This document shows positions 23,544-33,571 of a stretch of DNA of 64,000 bases, piece by piece (the first letter of the stretch is position 1; each line of letters begins with the position of its first letter). The notes beneath the pieces were generated by a model. The model was not told the origin of the DNA. It saw nothing but the letters and a program-made list of their open reading frames with translations, and made no database searches. Both the position numbers and the translations under genes were made by a program. This stretch comes from Skeletonema tropicum (Eukaryota; Bacillariophyta; Thalassiosirophyceae; Thalassiosirales; Thalassiosiraceae): contig CM074129.1 of NCBI GenBank assembly GCA_037178625.1, positions 2,046,001 through 2,110,000 on the forward strand. Reading direction: 5' to 3'.

Positions 23544-24125
23544 ATGACGGACCGACAGCAGCGCACCGAGAGAGCAATGGGCGAAGCCATGTATCAGATG
23601 GCCGTGTCAATGCCCGATGATAAAGGCATGGATGATTATGTTCCCTTTTCATTCATGATGGAACAGGAGGACCGCCGTTCAAAACAGCTGAACGGACTTT
23701 CCAAATAGGAACAAGTTCTGTTGAAAGAGCTATGTTCCTTCTTTGACTATGAGCACATGAACAGCAAGAATATCGGAAGAGAGGCGGAAGTGTTTCGTGC
23801 CAAAAAAATTATCGAGGAGCTTGAGCTAAATGTGAACTTCCCTGTCCTGGTTTATGGGGAAACTCTCCTCAACCGATCGATCGACCACAGCCTCGATATG
23901 GTCACAATGTTGATTCAAATGGGGGCGGATGTAAACGCCGAGAATGAAATGATGGCGGAGTGTGCCCTTGACGGGCTTTTGGAAGAAGAAGACAATAAAG
24001 GAACGCTCTCGGATGAGAAGAAGGCAATGAAGAAGCTTCTTCTTTCGAAGGGTGCCAAGACTGCTGAAGAGCGCTGGATGGATAAGGCTGATGAAGTTCG
24101 CAAGATGAGCCGTGGAAGAAGTTGA
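23544..24125 (+). pseudogene. Ankyrin-repeat protein interrupted by an in-frame TAG
   Basis: Starting at ATG 23544 (MTDRQQRTERAMGEAMYQ) the frame runs 54 codons to TAG at 23706-23708. It then continues in the same frame with EQVLLKELCSFFDYEHMNS to the TGA at 24125. Residues after the stop include an ankyrin-like unit (SLDMVTMLIQMGADVNAEN) and a basic C-terminus. Both sides look like coding sequence, and no splice sites surround the TAG. The options are a nonsense mutation, stop read-through, or a downstream start at one of the internal Met codons. Confidence 0.6.
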
Positions 24126-24959
24126 AGCTGAACCTCAGATGAAAATCTCACAAGACGATTCATGATATTCATTGGCAGACGCATTGGTTCAATTGAGTAT
24201 TGCATTGCTGTAAGGTTTAGTCCTTTCAGTCAATTATAATCCTCCTATTCACACAACTATCTTTGCACCGACTCTACATTACAAGACTTTAGAATATGTT
24301 GTACTTTTTACCTGCCTAACGAGCTGAACATAACAGCCGTAATTATGATATTATCAATTATCACCCAATTAGGTATACTACTACTCATCATTTGTGGTAC
24401 ACACTAAGTCTTGTGGTATTCCACTGCTTCTTCTGACAATTCCAATCATTCGGAAGACAAGATGTTGAATTGTGAATTTCTTCCTTTTTCCCAAGAATTA
24501 TTTGGTGTGATTGGGAGCTAAGCAGAATAGGCAACTATGGTACTACTACAACTAAAAGCTAGGCGATCTTTATATGTCATGTATTGTTTTACCGATGCCT
24601 AATATCTGGGGATGCTTGTGTTTTGTCTTGACTTCTTGCCTTGGCACAAGGTTTTCGTGGTGTAGTTGTTTACACAAGTAGAAGATCTCCTTCCCGCCTT
24701 ATAGGTACTGTTGTAAGTGGACATCTTAGATCTCCCGCAGAGACTTTCAGCTCTACTCTTCCATTCTATACTCTCTATATATTTACCCCAACGGTTAGTA
24801 GATAGAAGCAGAAAAGACTAGACAGTGGTCATAGCATACTTATCGCCCCTGCCTGGTCCTGCGTAGGTAGGTACTCCTGCTTAGTATTAGTACCTAAAAA
24901 TTTCCGCGAAAGCCCAAATTTTCCGCCAACGCTGAGAATGTCGGTTTGGCGATTCTGAT
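24126..24959. other. Intergenic flank of transposon copy A
   Basis: About 830 bp, AT-rich, with no ORF or RNA feature that I can support. Confidence 0.5.
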
Positions 24960-24961
24960 TA

Positions 24962-26803
24962 CAGTCGTCGTACGGTTATTTTGACACACGCTTATTTTGA
25001 CATTACAGTTATTTTGACACAGCAGCAGAGAACACTACCTTCTCTTATCGCTGGCTTCCCCGCTTCTCCCGAGGAGGGAGAAGAGGCAGCTCAGCCACAC
25101 AAACCACCATGACCATGACCATGACATTACCATACACAATACTTACACAATACAGCGAGACAAATTAATAAAGTAAACGACAATGAGTGCTGCTAGATGT
25201 GCTGCGGGCGATTATTGCGACATGGAAGGCCTCCCCTTGCCGCCTGAAGGCAGCAGGGATTCGAGACACTTTTGTCTTCGTTGCGGACATCAGAAGCATG
25301 CGCCGTGTGGGCACCAATTTGATGATTTGCGAGGTAACGAAGAAGAATACAAAGATATCCTTGATGTCATTGCGCCTAAAAAGGATGGTGATCGACCTAA
25401 TCCTAAGCCAGCGGGGAAAAAAGGTCCGCAACTTGAAATTTGTTTTAACTGTGTTCATCAAATCCGGTCATCGACAACAACACCGGCAGCTGCACCCGCA
25501 CCCTCACCTATGCCCGTCGAAACTCCAGCCACCACCACCACCACGAACTCTTCGGTCCAAACCACAGCGAGAAGTTCAGCGTCAGCAAATGCAGCAGATG
25601 TTTCAGCGGCAGCCGCTCCTTTGCCTTCCTCTACCGCTTCCGCTGCAAAGAAAAGTAATGGAGGAGGTGTCGTTGACTTAACTGCCGATGCACCAAAGAA
25701 GAAGAAATCAAAGCAAACAAAACTAAAGCCCCCTTCTGGAGGAAAAAGAAAGGAGAAGCCGCCGAAGCCAAGGAAGGAGCGAACAAATTATTCAATTCAA
25801 AAAAGGCTTGAGATATTGGAGTACAAAGCTAAATATGGTGGTGGGCCAGCTGTGAGGAAATATAAGTGTTCCAGACAAAATCTTAGTTATTGGGAGCAGC
25901 AAAAAGCGGAATACTTTTCAGAACTTCTGGAGGACTGTGATTTGTTGCTTGATTTGCAGAACGAGGATGATGAGATTGATGACGCCGAAGGCGAGGTAGA
26001 GGATCAGCAAGCGCCAAAAGTGCCTCCTAAAGCAGAACGACTTAGGGAAATGGCAGCACAAGTGAAGCAACTTTCCATCGAAGTTGACGGATTTGAGGAA
26101 GAAATCTTTGCTGAGGTCTTTGGTGAGGACTTTGCGCAGGATTTAAGTGATTTGTCAAACATTTTCTTGTCAAAGTGTCGCCTTTTCGAAGCGAAAAAGT
26201 TGGAGAAGAAGCTTGCAGGCAATAAGTTGCGACAACCGAATGTGGCGCCATACTTTAGGGTTCAGAAAGCTGCATCCAAGCCTTACTCACGGCACGACAA
26301 TGCGTATTGGTTATTGGATCAATGTAAAAAGCATATCAAAGATTCGTCCGAGACACCATTGCTGCTTGCAGAGGCAGCATTAGACGCAATCAAGAAACTC
26401 CGTGAGAATGAGAATGCGGGTTCAGAGGAGGACGACGAGAATGACGACGAGGATGATGATGCAGATGCACGGTACAATATCGTCTTCAATTCATTTGGTC
26501 ATCTACGCTCTCGTAACGTCGAATTGATTATGGTCTTAAACAGCAAATCTGATGAATTGGTGAAAGATTTATCGTTGACTCTGGAACAACTGAAATTGAC
26601 GTGGGAGCATGAAGACTTCTAAATATGTAAGCAACCTTGCTTTGTCTCCTCCTTTGTCTGAAACCTATGTACATACCTATGTACTGGTATTTAAGCTTAT
26701 GTACCGATGCCTATTTACTTGCTACACGGATGTTTTGACAAGTACGGTTATTTTGACACGCTGAGCCAGAACACAGTGTGTCAAAATAACTGTACGACGA
26801 CTG
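24962..26803 (+). mobile_element. pogo/CENP-B-type DNA transposon, internally deleted copy A
   Basis: 1,842 bp flanked by TA (24960-24961 and 26804-26805). The terminal inverted repeats start CAGTCGTCGTAC and continue [G/A]GTTATTTTGACACA, about 28 bp. GTTATTTTGACA-like motifs recur just inside both ends, probable transposase-binding sites. Outside the deletion the sequence is nearly identical to copy B (44265-47667), apart from a short indel near 25095 and a Val/Phe change near 26480. Copy A lacks about 1.55 kb including the whole catalytic core, so it is non-autonomous, but it could be mobilised by B's transposase (inference). Confidence 0.92.
25183..26622 (+). CDS. DDE-less transposase derivative (DNA-binding domain plus C-terminal domain)
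   Basis: 479 aa, one intact frame. Residues 1-240 match copy B: a Cys/His-rich N-terminus (CLRCGHQKHAPCG, CFNCVHQI), a Ser/Ala/Thr linker, a KKKKSK basic patch and a psq/CENP-B-like helix-turn-helix (YSIQKRLEILEYKAKYGG). At KAEY|FSELLED the sequence jumps to B's C-terminal acidic and helical domain, deleting the intron and all three catalytic Asp. The junction has 2-3 bp of microhomology and keeps frame. It could bind the inverted repeats without cutting and so repress transposition, as known for truncated transposases in other families. That role is inference. Confidence 0.8.
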   Translation: MSAARCAAGDYCDMEGLPLPPEGSRDSRHFCLRCGHQKHAPCGHQFDDLRGNEEEYKDILDVIAPKKDGDRPNPKPAGKKGPQLEICFNCVHQIRSSTTTPAAAPAPSPMPVETPATTTTTNSSVQTTARSSASANAADVSAAAAPLPSSTASAAKKSNGGGVVDLTADAPKKKKSKQTKLKPPSGGKRKEKPPKPRKERTNYSIQKRLEILEYKAKYGGGPAVRKYKCSRQNLSYWEQQKAEYFSELLEDCDLLLDLQNEDDEIDDAEGEVEDQQAPKVPPKAERLREMAAQVKQLSIEVDGFEEEIFAEVFGEDFAQDLSDLSNIFLSKCRLFEAKKLEKKLAGNKLRQPNVAPYFRVQKAASKPYSRHDNAYWLLDQCKKHIKDSSETPLLLAEAALDAIKKLRENENAGSEEDDENDDEDDDADARYNIVFNSFGHLRSRNVELIMVLNSKSDELVKDLSLTLEQLKLTWEHEDF

Positions 26804-26987
26804 TACATATTTATTTCTGATGCCTCAACGCAGTCCATCCAACGCAGTGGATGTCAATGCAACGCCGATGCCGGATGCCGTGCGCCGATAGGTTCACAAG
26901 ATAAGCTGTTGCAACTACTACTTATCACAATTACTTACCTTTTGGTGGCAGTTGAATTCCCTCGGTCACATCTCACTATCAACGACG

Positions 26988-28581
26988 ATGAAATTTCTAC
27001 CTCTAGCAAGTCTTACCATGGCGGCAGCAGCTTCTGATAACAGCAGCATACGCCGCCACTTGGGAAGAATGCCCAGAAAACTGGACGGCGCTCAACAATT
27101 TGACGGCTCCACCACGAGCATCAAATTCTCCAAATGTGTCGATATCAAAACCCTCCCTGATGACTACGAGACCGATGACGATGGCGTACTAAAAGACTTG
27201 AAATATGGGGATATGGTATCGGCCAAGTCGTATGTACTTTTTCACATGTGCAGTGGAGACACTTGTGATGAGGATGAGGAGTACATTGTTGATATTAGTA
27301 CTTACACCAAGTACATTGCAAGTTATCATGCCAATTATGAGGGGACGATTTGTCAGGCTTGTAACAAGTATGCTAATTTTTGTAGCAGTGGAAATGATGA
27401 TGGCGGCAACAGCTACAACAATAATTACAACAACAACTACAGGAATAACTACAACAACAACAATAACAACAACTACAGGAATAATTACAACAACAACAAC
27501 AGGTACAACAATAATTACAACAACTACGGTGAGTGTCTCTCGATGATGATTCTATCTCTGTAATCCCTGATTCATGAGTATAACTCAACTACCATTTCTC
27601 TTTTCCTCCTCAGGTGGCAGGAATCTGAAGAAATTTGATTGTGACGAATGCGAACAGTACAATTGCTTCTCCCAAAATTACAATAACGGATACAACGAAG
27701 CAATCAACAATCTAATTGACGATATTTCCGACTGTCTACGAACTGGTTCCTACGGTAGCAATGGCGAAGAACTCTACGCCGGGCCAATGTGCAGTGCCTC
27801 TGGGAAAGGCGTGGAGATTGCCCTCTTCCTTGATAATCAGTGCACGACGTATACGACCCAAAAGAAATTTGAGAGCTTGCCGTCGTATTATATGTATAGC
27901 AGTGATTATGTGTTTGAGGCAACGCAAGACTCTTTCAAGAAAGCGTTCAGTCAAACTACATCTTGCGAAGATTTGGATATTGGCAACCCCTACAACCAAG
28001 CAAATGACGATGGAGCGTACAATAATGGATATGGAGAAATGAATGATTACTGTAAGCAAATCTTTGATGAGGGTGGCGCACTTACATTGAGCAGTTGTTC
28101 TGCAAACGATGATCAATATGGTAAGTATGCCTACGGCAACCAGAATCAGTATAATGGCAACTACAATGGAAACTACAATGGAAACAACGGAGACGACGAC
28201 TTCTTGAAGTGGTACACATACGACATGACAGTCGATAATGCGCAAGACATCAATCTAGTTTGTTCCACTGTCAGTGAAATGGGAGGATCATACAGCAACT
28301 ACTACAACAAGTACAAATCGGGCACATGGTACACCGCAAGCATAAGTAGTGGATATACAGGTGAAGTTATTGAAGAGCTTCAGGAGAGTAGTACTGCTAT
28401 CGCTGTTGGTGCTCTAAGCTTCTTTTTGATAGGTGCGGTGGTGGGTGGTGTGTGGCTCTACAAGAAACAGCAAGAAAGGTTGATAAATATTTGCCGAGGA
28501 CCTTTATACAATGACACCTTTGAGGATTCGATCCGAACAGAACCTAATGATTCGATCCGAACAGAGGGTGTTATGACATGA
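26988..28581 (+). CDS. Secreted, Asn/Tyr-rich single-pass membrane protein
   Basis: Exons 26988-27528 and 27614-28581 join in phase (85-nt intron). The start MKFLPLASLTMAAAASD gives a signal peptide. Cys-containing extracellular regions (FHMCSGDTCDEDEEY, TICQACNKYANFC, KFDCDECEQYNCFS) alternate with Asn/Tyr-rich tracts, (N)n-Y-(R)NN, on both sides of the intron. One membrane helix lies near the end (AIAVGALSFFLIGAVVGGVWLY), then a short cytoplasmic tail with a repeated DSIRTE. I do not recognise the family by name. A cell-surface or cell-wall role is a guess from layout. Confidence 0.75.
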
Positions 28582-29014
28582 TTATACGTTTAGATAGAAA
28601 GATTTTATTATTAGGTAAACCTCTTCTGTTATGTTGCAGTGCAAGCCATTGTATTGTGACACACCGACCTAAAGAGCAAGTAGCAAGTATGTAGGGCAGT
28701 AATCAGTGACAATAGATGAAAACATGGCAAGAACGGAAGTGCTACTTAGCTGACACAGTGAACATACTTACCACGGGATATGCCACCTTCCGACAGTATC
28801 AAAATGAGCAGGTATGTGAAGAACTAACTCATCCACGTTTCACAGAGGTAATGCTACACGCTGATCTATCTATTTCATAATTCGACAATAAAGTGAAAGT
28901 GGCTCTTACTTACTAAGTACTTACATACTGCACTGCTGTCACTGTGTTTAGTTGAGCAGGGCAACACAACAAATAGTATACATTATAGTTTTTAGTGCGA
29001 CTTACATAAACAAG
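28582..29014. other. Intergenic
   Basis: 433 bp between the membrane-protein gene and tRNA-Asp. No feature recognised. Confidence 0.5.
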
Positions 29015-29086
29015 TCCGAGATAGTATAGTGGCTAGTATCCCCGCCTGTCACGCGGGAGACCGGGGTTCGATTCCCCGTCTCGGAG
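29015..29086 (+). tRNA. tRNA-Asp (GTC)
   Basis: 72 nt, no intron. The acceptor stem pairs TCCGAGA (29015-29021) with TCTCGGA (29079-29085), with discriminator G. The D loop contains A-box-like TAGTATAGTGG. The anticodon stem CCCGC/GCGGG closes a loop carrying GTC. The T arm GGGGTTCGATTCCCC holds the B box. No CCA is encoded, as expected for a nuclear gene. Confidence 0.95.
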
Positions 29087-29304
29087 ATACTTTTGCCTTT
29101 TGACCTCTGATCCAAGGCTCTGATCTCCCTGCATCAACATACGTACAGCGGCCCTCTTATTTTTTGTAGCATGGATCATAAGAAATAGATACACACTACA
29201 TATTTCCTTCGTGTCACAGCTTTTCACATCCACAACATTCGTATCGCTTCTTTTTTTGTTTCCAATCGTTTATGTATTCATGTACAGCATATTCATATTA
29301 CTTA

Positions 29305-30837
29305 TTATTCCAACGAAGCAAAGAAGTCATCCAACTCCTCCTCCTCCTCTTCGTTTCCTTTCATTGCCTCTTCCTTGGACTGCCTCACATCTTGTCCTTC
29401 ACCACTACTACTTGTGGCGGTGGATGCAGCATGATCATGATTGCTTTCCATCTTGACCTTCTTATCCTTCCAATCCATATCTGCAGGCTCCACACCAATC
29501 ACAGTTCCACACGGCAATTCCGCTCCATTCATTTGCATACAGACAGTCTCTACGAGATCTATACCATTATTGTTGGTCTCATTGGTTCCTCCACCACCAC
29601 CACCACTGCTACTACTTTGTATAGCATCTACACCAAAGACAATCAATCCATCACCCTTCAACTCACCAGTCGATCGATTTCGATACATGGTGACTCGATC
29701 TAAATGTCCGTAGGTGTAGAATAGGGAACGGAGGGTACGTTCGGTAATGGATCCATCTGTGGGTAAGTTGGTAAGGTATATTGATGTCCGTTTTGGTGAT
29801 GACTGTTGTTGCTGCTGCTGTTGCTGCTGATTGGTAGCTGTTTCATTATTTGTAGTAGTAGTAATAGGAACAACCTGTTCGAATTGTCGTCTCTTTCGTA
29901 CCCGTTCTATAAACTTTTGATCCTTTGATCCAATCCCTCCACCACTTCTCTTTTCCACTTGTCTCTGCTGTTGTTGTCGCTGTTGCTGCTCCCTCATCAA
30001 ATGCAACTGAACCTCCTGCCGTTCCCCCCACTCTGTCATTTCATTCATACATTCGACATGAGAACGTAGTTGTAATTCTTCCTGTTTCATAATGTATTCG
30101 AGATTTTTGAGAGTGAATGTTCGTAGTTTGAGTTTTTCATTTTGAAAGTGTGCTTGACGTTTTTGTGCATAGTTGTTGTTGTTATCATGAATAATAGTGT
30201 TGTTGTTATTGTGATTTTTGTTGGTATGGTTGGTAGTAGTTATGATTGAGGTGGGATGATGTTGTTGATTGTTAATAGAAGATGAAGATGATGATAGGAA
30301 GGAAGGAGGAGGCTGAGTGCTCTCAGTATGAAATCGCTGTGCAATGGCACGTGCTTTTGCAATGGAATCATTTTGTTGTTGTTGCTTTGATTGTATTATT
30401 GGCTGCTGCTGCTGTATTGGAATTGGTGGAGGTGGAAGAAGTTGTGATGGAGGAGGAACGGTCATTGTTGATGGTATAGATAGTGGAGGAGGCAATCCTG
30501 GTGGTGGTTGAAATGTTGTGTGTTGTTGTGGATTTGTAAGATCATTTTGATGCATGGCACGAGGCGGATGCTGCTGCTGCTGTATTTGTGAGGAATGTAA
30601 TAATGAACGACGAACACAATTCGACTGTATTGCGTGTTGCACTGTAGACGGATGAGGAGGAGGCGGTGGAAATAATGTGCTCATGAGTTTCGAATCAGAC
30701 GATGATGACACAAATCTTGTTATTGTCTCAGTGGGATGATGTTGGTCGATTGAAGCGGCCGCCGCCTCTGAAGACGAAGCCACACCTGTGATTGCATCAC
30801 GGTGAGCGTGAAAGCCCAGCCCTATTGTTTCTTCCAT
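29305..30837 (-). CDS. RRM RNA-binding protein, Gln/Asn-rich
   Basis: 510 aa, single exon. The N-terminal 300 residues are low-complexity, rich in Gln, Pro, Asn and His, with an Arg/Gln/Glu-rich helix (HLMREQQQRQQQQRQ). One RRM lies about residues 343-450: SIYLTNLPTDGSITERTL, LFYTYGHLDRVTMYRN, GELKGDGLIVF and MNGAELPCGTVIGVEPA. The KGDGL context recalls the first RRM of Tat-SF1/Cus2-type splicing factors. The C-terminus ends in an acidic stretch and LDDFFASLE. A role in pre-mRNA processing is plausible but not shown. Confidence 0.75.
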   Translation of the reverse strand: MEETIGLGFHAHRDAITGVASSSEAAAASIDQHHPTETITRFVSSSSDSKLMSTLFPPPPPHPSTVQHAIQSNCVRRSLLHSSQIQQQQHPPRAMHQNDLTNPQQHTTFQPPPGLPPPLSIPSTMTVPPPSQLLPPPPIPIQQQQPIIQSKQQQQNDSIAKARAIAQRFHTESTQPPPSFLSSSSSSINNQQHHPTSIITTTNHTNKNHNNNNTIIHDNNNNYAQKRQAHFQNEKLKLRTFTLKNLEYIMKQEELQLRSHVECMNEMTEWGERQEVQLHLMREQQQRQQQQRQVEKRSGGGIGSKDQKFIERVRKRRQFEQVVPITTTTNNETATNQQQQQQQQQSSPKRTSIYLTNLPTDGSITERTLRSLFYTYGHLDRVTMYRNRSTGELKGDGLIVFGVDAIQSSSSGGGGGGTNETNNNGIDLVETVCMQMNGAELPCGTVIGVEPADMDWKDKKVKMESNHDHAASTATSSSGEGQDVRQSKEEAMKGNEEEEEELDDFFASLE

Positions 30838-31234
30838 AATTATGATGTATTGCTAAGTAGTCTAGTCTTGCCAGTACATATCGTAGCGTTGATTGCCTTC
30901 GTTTTTCGTTTTCAGCTGTGCTGCTACTTAGAGCTAATGCTGTGCTGCTTTTTTGTTTTTGTGAGCCTTTTCTGATTTTCGGCTGTCATTTTCTCATGCG
31001 AAGGAGGTGTCTTTTCGTTCTCGCTCTCGCCAACTCTTGTGTTAGTGCTTCCAAAGAACAAGTGCAGTGAGTATGTAGGTTGATAGGGCGCTTGGACATT
31101 AGAATTGTCACCAAGGCAAAACAGCCTGATAAGAAATATACCCCTGACCATCATATCACTATCTATCTATCTGGTCGGTTGCAGTAGTTGAGACCGAGGG
31201 GATTCTGTATCACATATACATACATATATATATA
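30838..31234. other. Intergenic, divergent promoter region
   Basis: 397 bp between the divergent RRM gene and the 31235 gene. It has a CTATCTAT run and a TATATA-rich stretch immediately 5' of ATG 31235. No further element identified. Confidence 0.5.
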
Positions 31235-33454
31235 ATGAGCTCAAATCCTCCACCTCCCCATTTTACAAGCGGAGGTGGATATCATGACCTCGGAATAGGC
31301 TACAACCATCATCACGATGCCACTATCTTTCCCATGCCAGAAGATTATTCGAATGATCATCAGCAGGAATATCATCATTATCATCATTATGAACAACAGC
31401 AGCAACACATGTTGGATAAATTGTCGCAAGAGTCACAGCTGCAACAAAAAATTGCCAAGAGCTTGCTAACTCCAAGACTCAACAACAACAACAACAACAT
31501 CAACGCTTCTTCTGTAATCAATGATGATGATGTATTATTTGGTATGGATGATGTTCCAATCACATTTATGAACCCCAAACCGTGGGAGGAGGATGCACAC
31601 AAGAGTCAATATTATGGTGGTGATGGTGGAGCAGCAGCAGCACAATTTCCGGCAATGGGTCCCTTTCCAACAGGTCAACTGGCAGTAGCAACTGCTACTC
31701 CAGCCGCAACTGCTCGTATTAACAACACCATCAACAACAACAACGCCCATCACTACCAAAATGGGCCATCCAGCACCAAAAGTGTTACATTCAACACCCA
31801 CGATGAATTCCACTCATGGGATCCACAATTGGATCAACTCCTACATGTCGATGAAGAATTTTTCAATGTGGCTCATTTTTTATTGGAGTTGGTGAATAAT
31901 GGAAGTGTGCACAATTTGAATGACGAAGATGATGATGGGAATATTGGTCGTTTTTTTAATGGTGAGGAGGAGGATGAGAATAATGAGTATTATTATGGGC
32001 AAGAAACAACAGCTGATTATTTGACTCCGGTGAATGATGGTATTGGGAAAATGATTGCAAAGTTTTTTACGTTTGAATGTGGAACTGCAACGGATGTTGT
32101 TTACAATACATATGGTCAAGAAGGATCAGTGGACCAAACGAGCAACAACAACAATGGTACCTCTCTTGGCGGTGAAAAGAAATACAACCTAACCAAGAAG
32201 TTAGTTCGAGACTTTGAACAGGCTCTCAAGTTCCGCATGGAGAATATCGAATCAAATGAGAGTTTGTTAATGGGTGGAGGGATGGAGAGTGAACTTGTCA
32301 CAAGGACGAGGAAGATTGCAGAGAGGGTTGAGGCGTATGGGTTGCCGGGAAAGCCTCCATCGGATGAAAGAATATCACAACAGCAGCAGCAGCAACCTTA
32401 CGAAAATGCAGATGGTACAAGTAAACAAGCTGCGTATGGAGATTGTTATGAAGTTGATTGTGATGAGGTAGAGGAAGAGTTCAAGAGAACTTTCGAAGTA
32501 CCAAGGGTCGGAAAAAGGAGGAAGCCTCGTCACTTTCCAATATTACCCACCGATGAAGATGAGGAAGCGTTAGGAAAAGGTGGCATGAATGAAGATGAAC
32601 GACTCTTTTACAATACCTTTGGCAACATATCAAAAACTATGAACGAGACTGCCCAAAAATGCAACCCCAAGTCACCATTCCAATCAGTGTGCAAACTCTT
32701 CTCGACACTGGTTGGGCCCAAGACATCTGCTCCGAGTAACGAAGAGTGTCAAATACGCTTGCAGCAAATCCAACGTGAAATTAGCAACGCAACGAAAATG
32801 ATGGAGGGTTCGAGATGTAGCGATGTCATATCTGCGTGCGACAACCGAATAAAAAGATTGAAGGATGAAGAACGAATGTATCAAATCTTCAAGGAAATAT
32901 CAAAGATACAGAAAATGGTGCAAACGACCGAGTTAGAGAGTGTGAAGAAAGCTTGCAGTCAGCGACTTTACCAGTTGACGGCAGAATTGAAGGCAATTGA
33001 TCTAAGCAAGTATGACGAAGAACTGGAAGTGAAAGAGGACGTTGAGGAGAATTTTATTGTTGTAGATGATGTTGAAAATGATATTATAGAAGAGAATCAA
33101 GGGCCAGTGGCCACTGCCACCGGAGAAGAAGAAGATCTTGACTGGTATGAAAGAGCTCAACGCTACGTCCGCGTTCAGGAGCCTCAGAATCCAGTGAGGT
33201 CATCTACACAAAGGCACTATCATCCGCCACATCTACAGTCACATCAACAGCACTATCCACAGCAACACTACTCACAGCAATATGCATCGCATCCTGGCTA
33301 TATATCCGATGCTGAGAACTATTACGATCGGCTTTATCCAGAGAAACAGCAGTATGCACCGCCGAGTTCACATAGGAGAGTTCTTTCTCCAAGAAATGGT
33401 AGACCATACCCACCAAATCTTAGCAGACCACACCAACTACATCCACAATATTAA
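31235..33454 (+). CDS. Large hypothetical protein, His/Asn/Gln-rich with helical C-terminal half
   Basis: 739 aa, single exon, not recognised. The N-terminus is disordered with His, Asn, Gln and Ala runs and a short motif DDDVLFGMDDVPITFMNPKPW. The middle has conserved-looking stretches (VDEEFFNVAHFLLELVNNG; GKMIAKFFTFECGTATDVVY; LTKKLVRDFEQALKFRMENI). Residues about 460-600 form helical, coiled-coil-like sequence with regularly spaced Cys (SRCSDVISACDNRIKRLKDE). The C-terminus is His/Tyr/Gln/Pro-rich. Shape and composition suggest a nuclear or RNP scaffold; that is a guess. Confidence 0.7.
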   Translation: MSSNPPPPHFTSGGGYHDLGIGYNHHHDATIFPMPEDYSNDHQQEYHHYHHYEQQQQHMLDKLSQESQLQQKIAKSLLTPRLNNNNNNINASSVINDDDVLFGMDDVPITFMNPKPWEEDAHKSQYYGGDGGAAAAQFPAMGPFPTGQLAVATATPAATARINNTINNNNAHHYQNGPSSTKSVTFNTHDEFHSWDPQLDQLLHVDEEFFNVAHFLLELVNNGSVHNLNDEDDDGNIGRFFNGEEEDENNEYYYGQETTADYLTPVNDGIGKMIAKFFTFECGTATDVVYNTYGQEGSVDQTSNNNNGTSLGGEKKYNLTKKLVRDFEQALKFRMENIESNESLLMGGGMESELVTRTRKIAERVEAYGLPGKPPSDERISQQQQQQPYENADGTSKQAAYGDCYEVDCDEVEEEFKRTFEVPRVGKRRKPRHFPILPTDEDEEALGKGGMNEDERLFYNTFGNISKTMNETAQKCNPKSPFQSVCKLFSTLVGPKTSAPSNEECQIRLQQIQREISNATKMMEGSRCSDVISACDNRIKRLKDEERMYQIFKEISKIQKMVQTTELESVKKACSQRLYQLTAELKAIDLSKYDEELEVKEDVEENFIVVDDVENDIIEENQGPVATATGEEEDLDWYERAQRYVRVQEPQNPVRSSTQRHYHPPHLQSHQQHYPQQHYSQQYASHPGYISDAENYYDRLYPEKQQYAPPSSHRRVLSPRNGRPYPPNLSRPHQLHPQY

Positions 33455-33571
33455 AACTTAATTCATCTAGTTAAATAACTACAATAGATGTGATCGCGCT
33501 GCTCTCGTAGGAATCTGGTAAACAAGCGCAGATAGACACCGAGTCTGAGGATTATTGATGCAACTCGAAGA

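Noticed and set aside
27736..28245. 169-codon minus-strand ORF
   Set aside because: Antisense to the Asn/Tyr-rich membrane protein; it is open because of the biased codon content.
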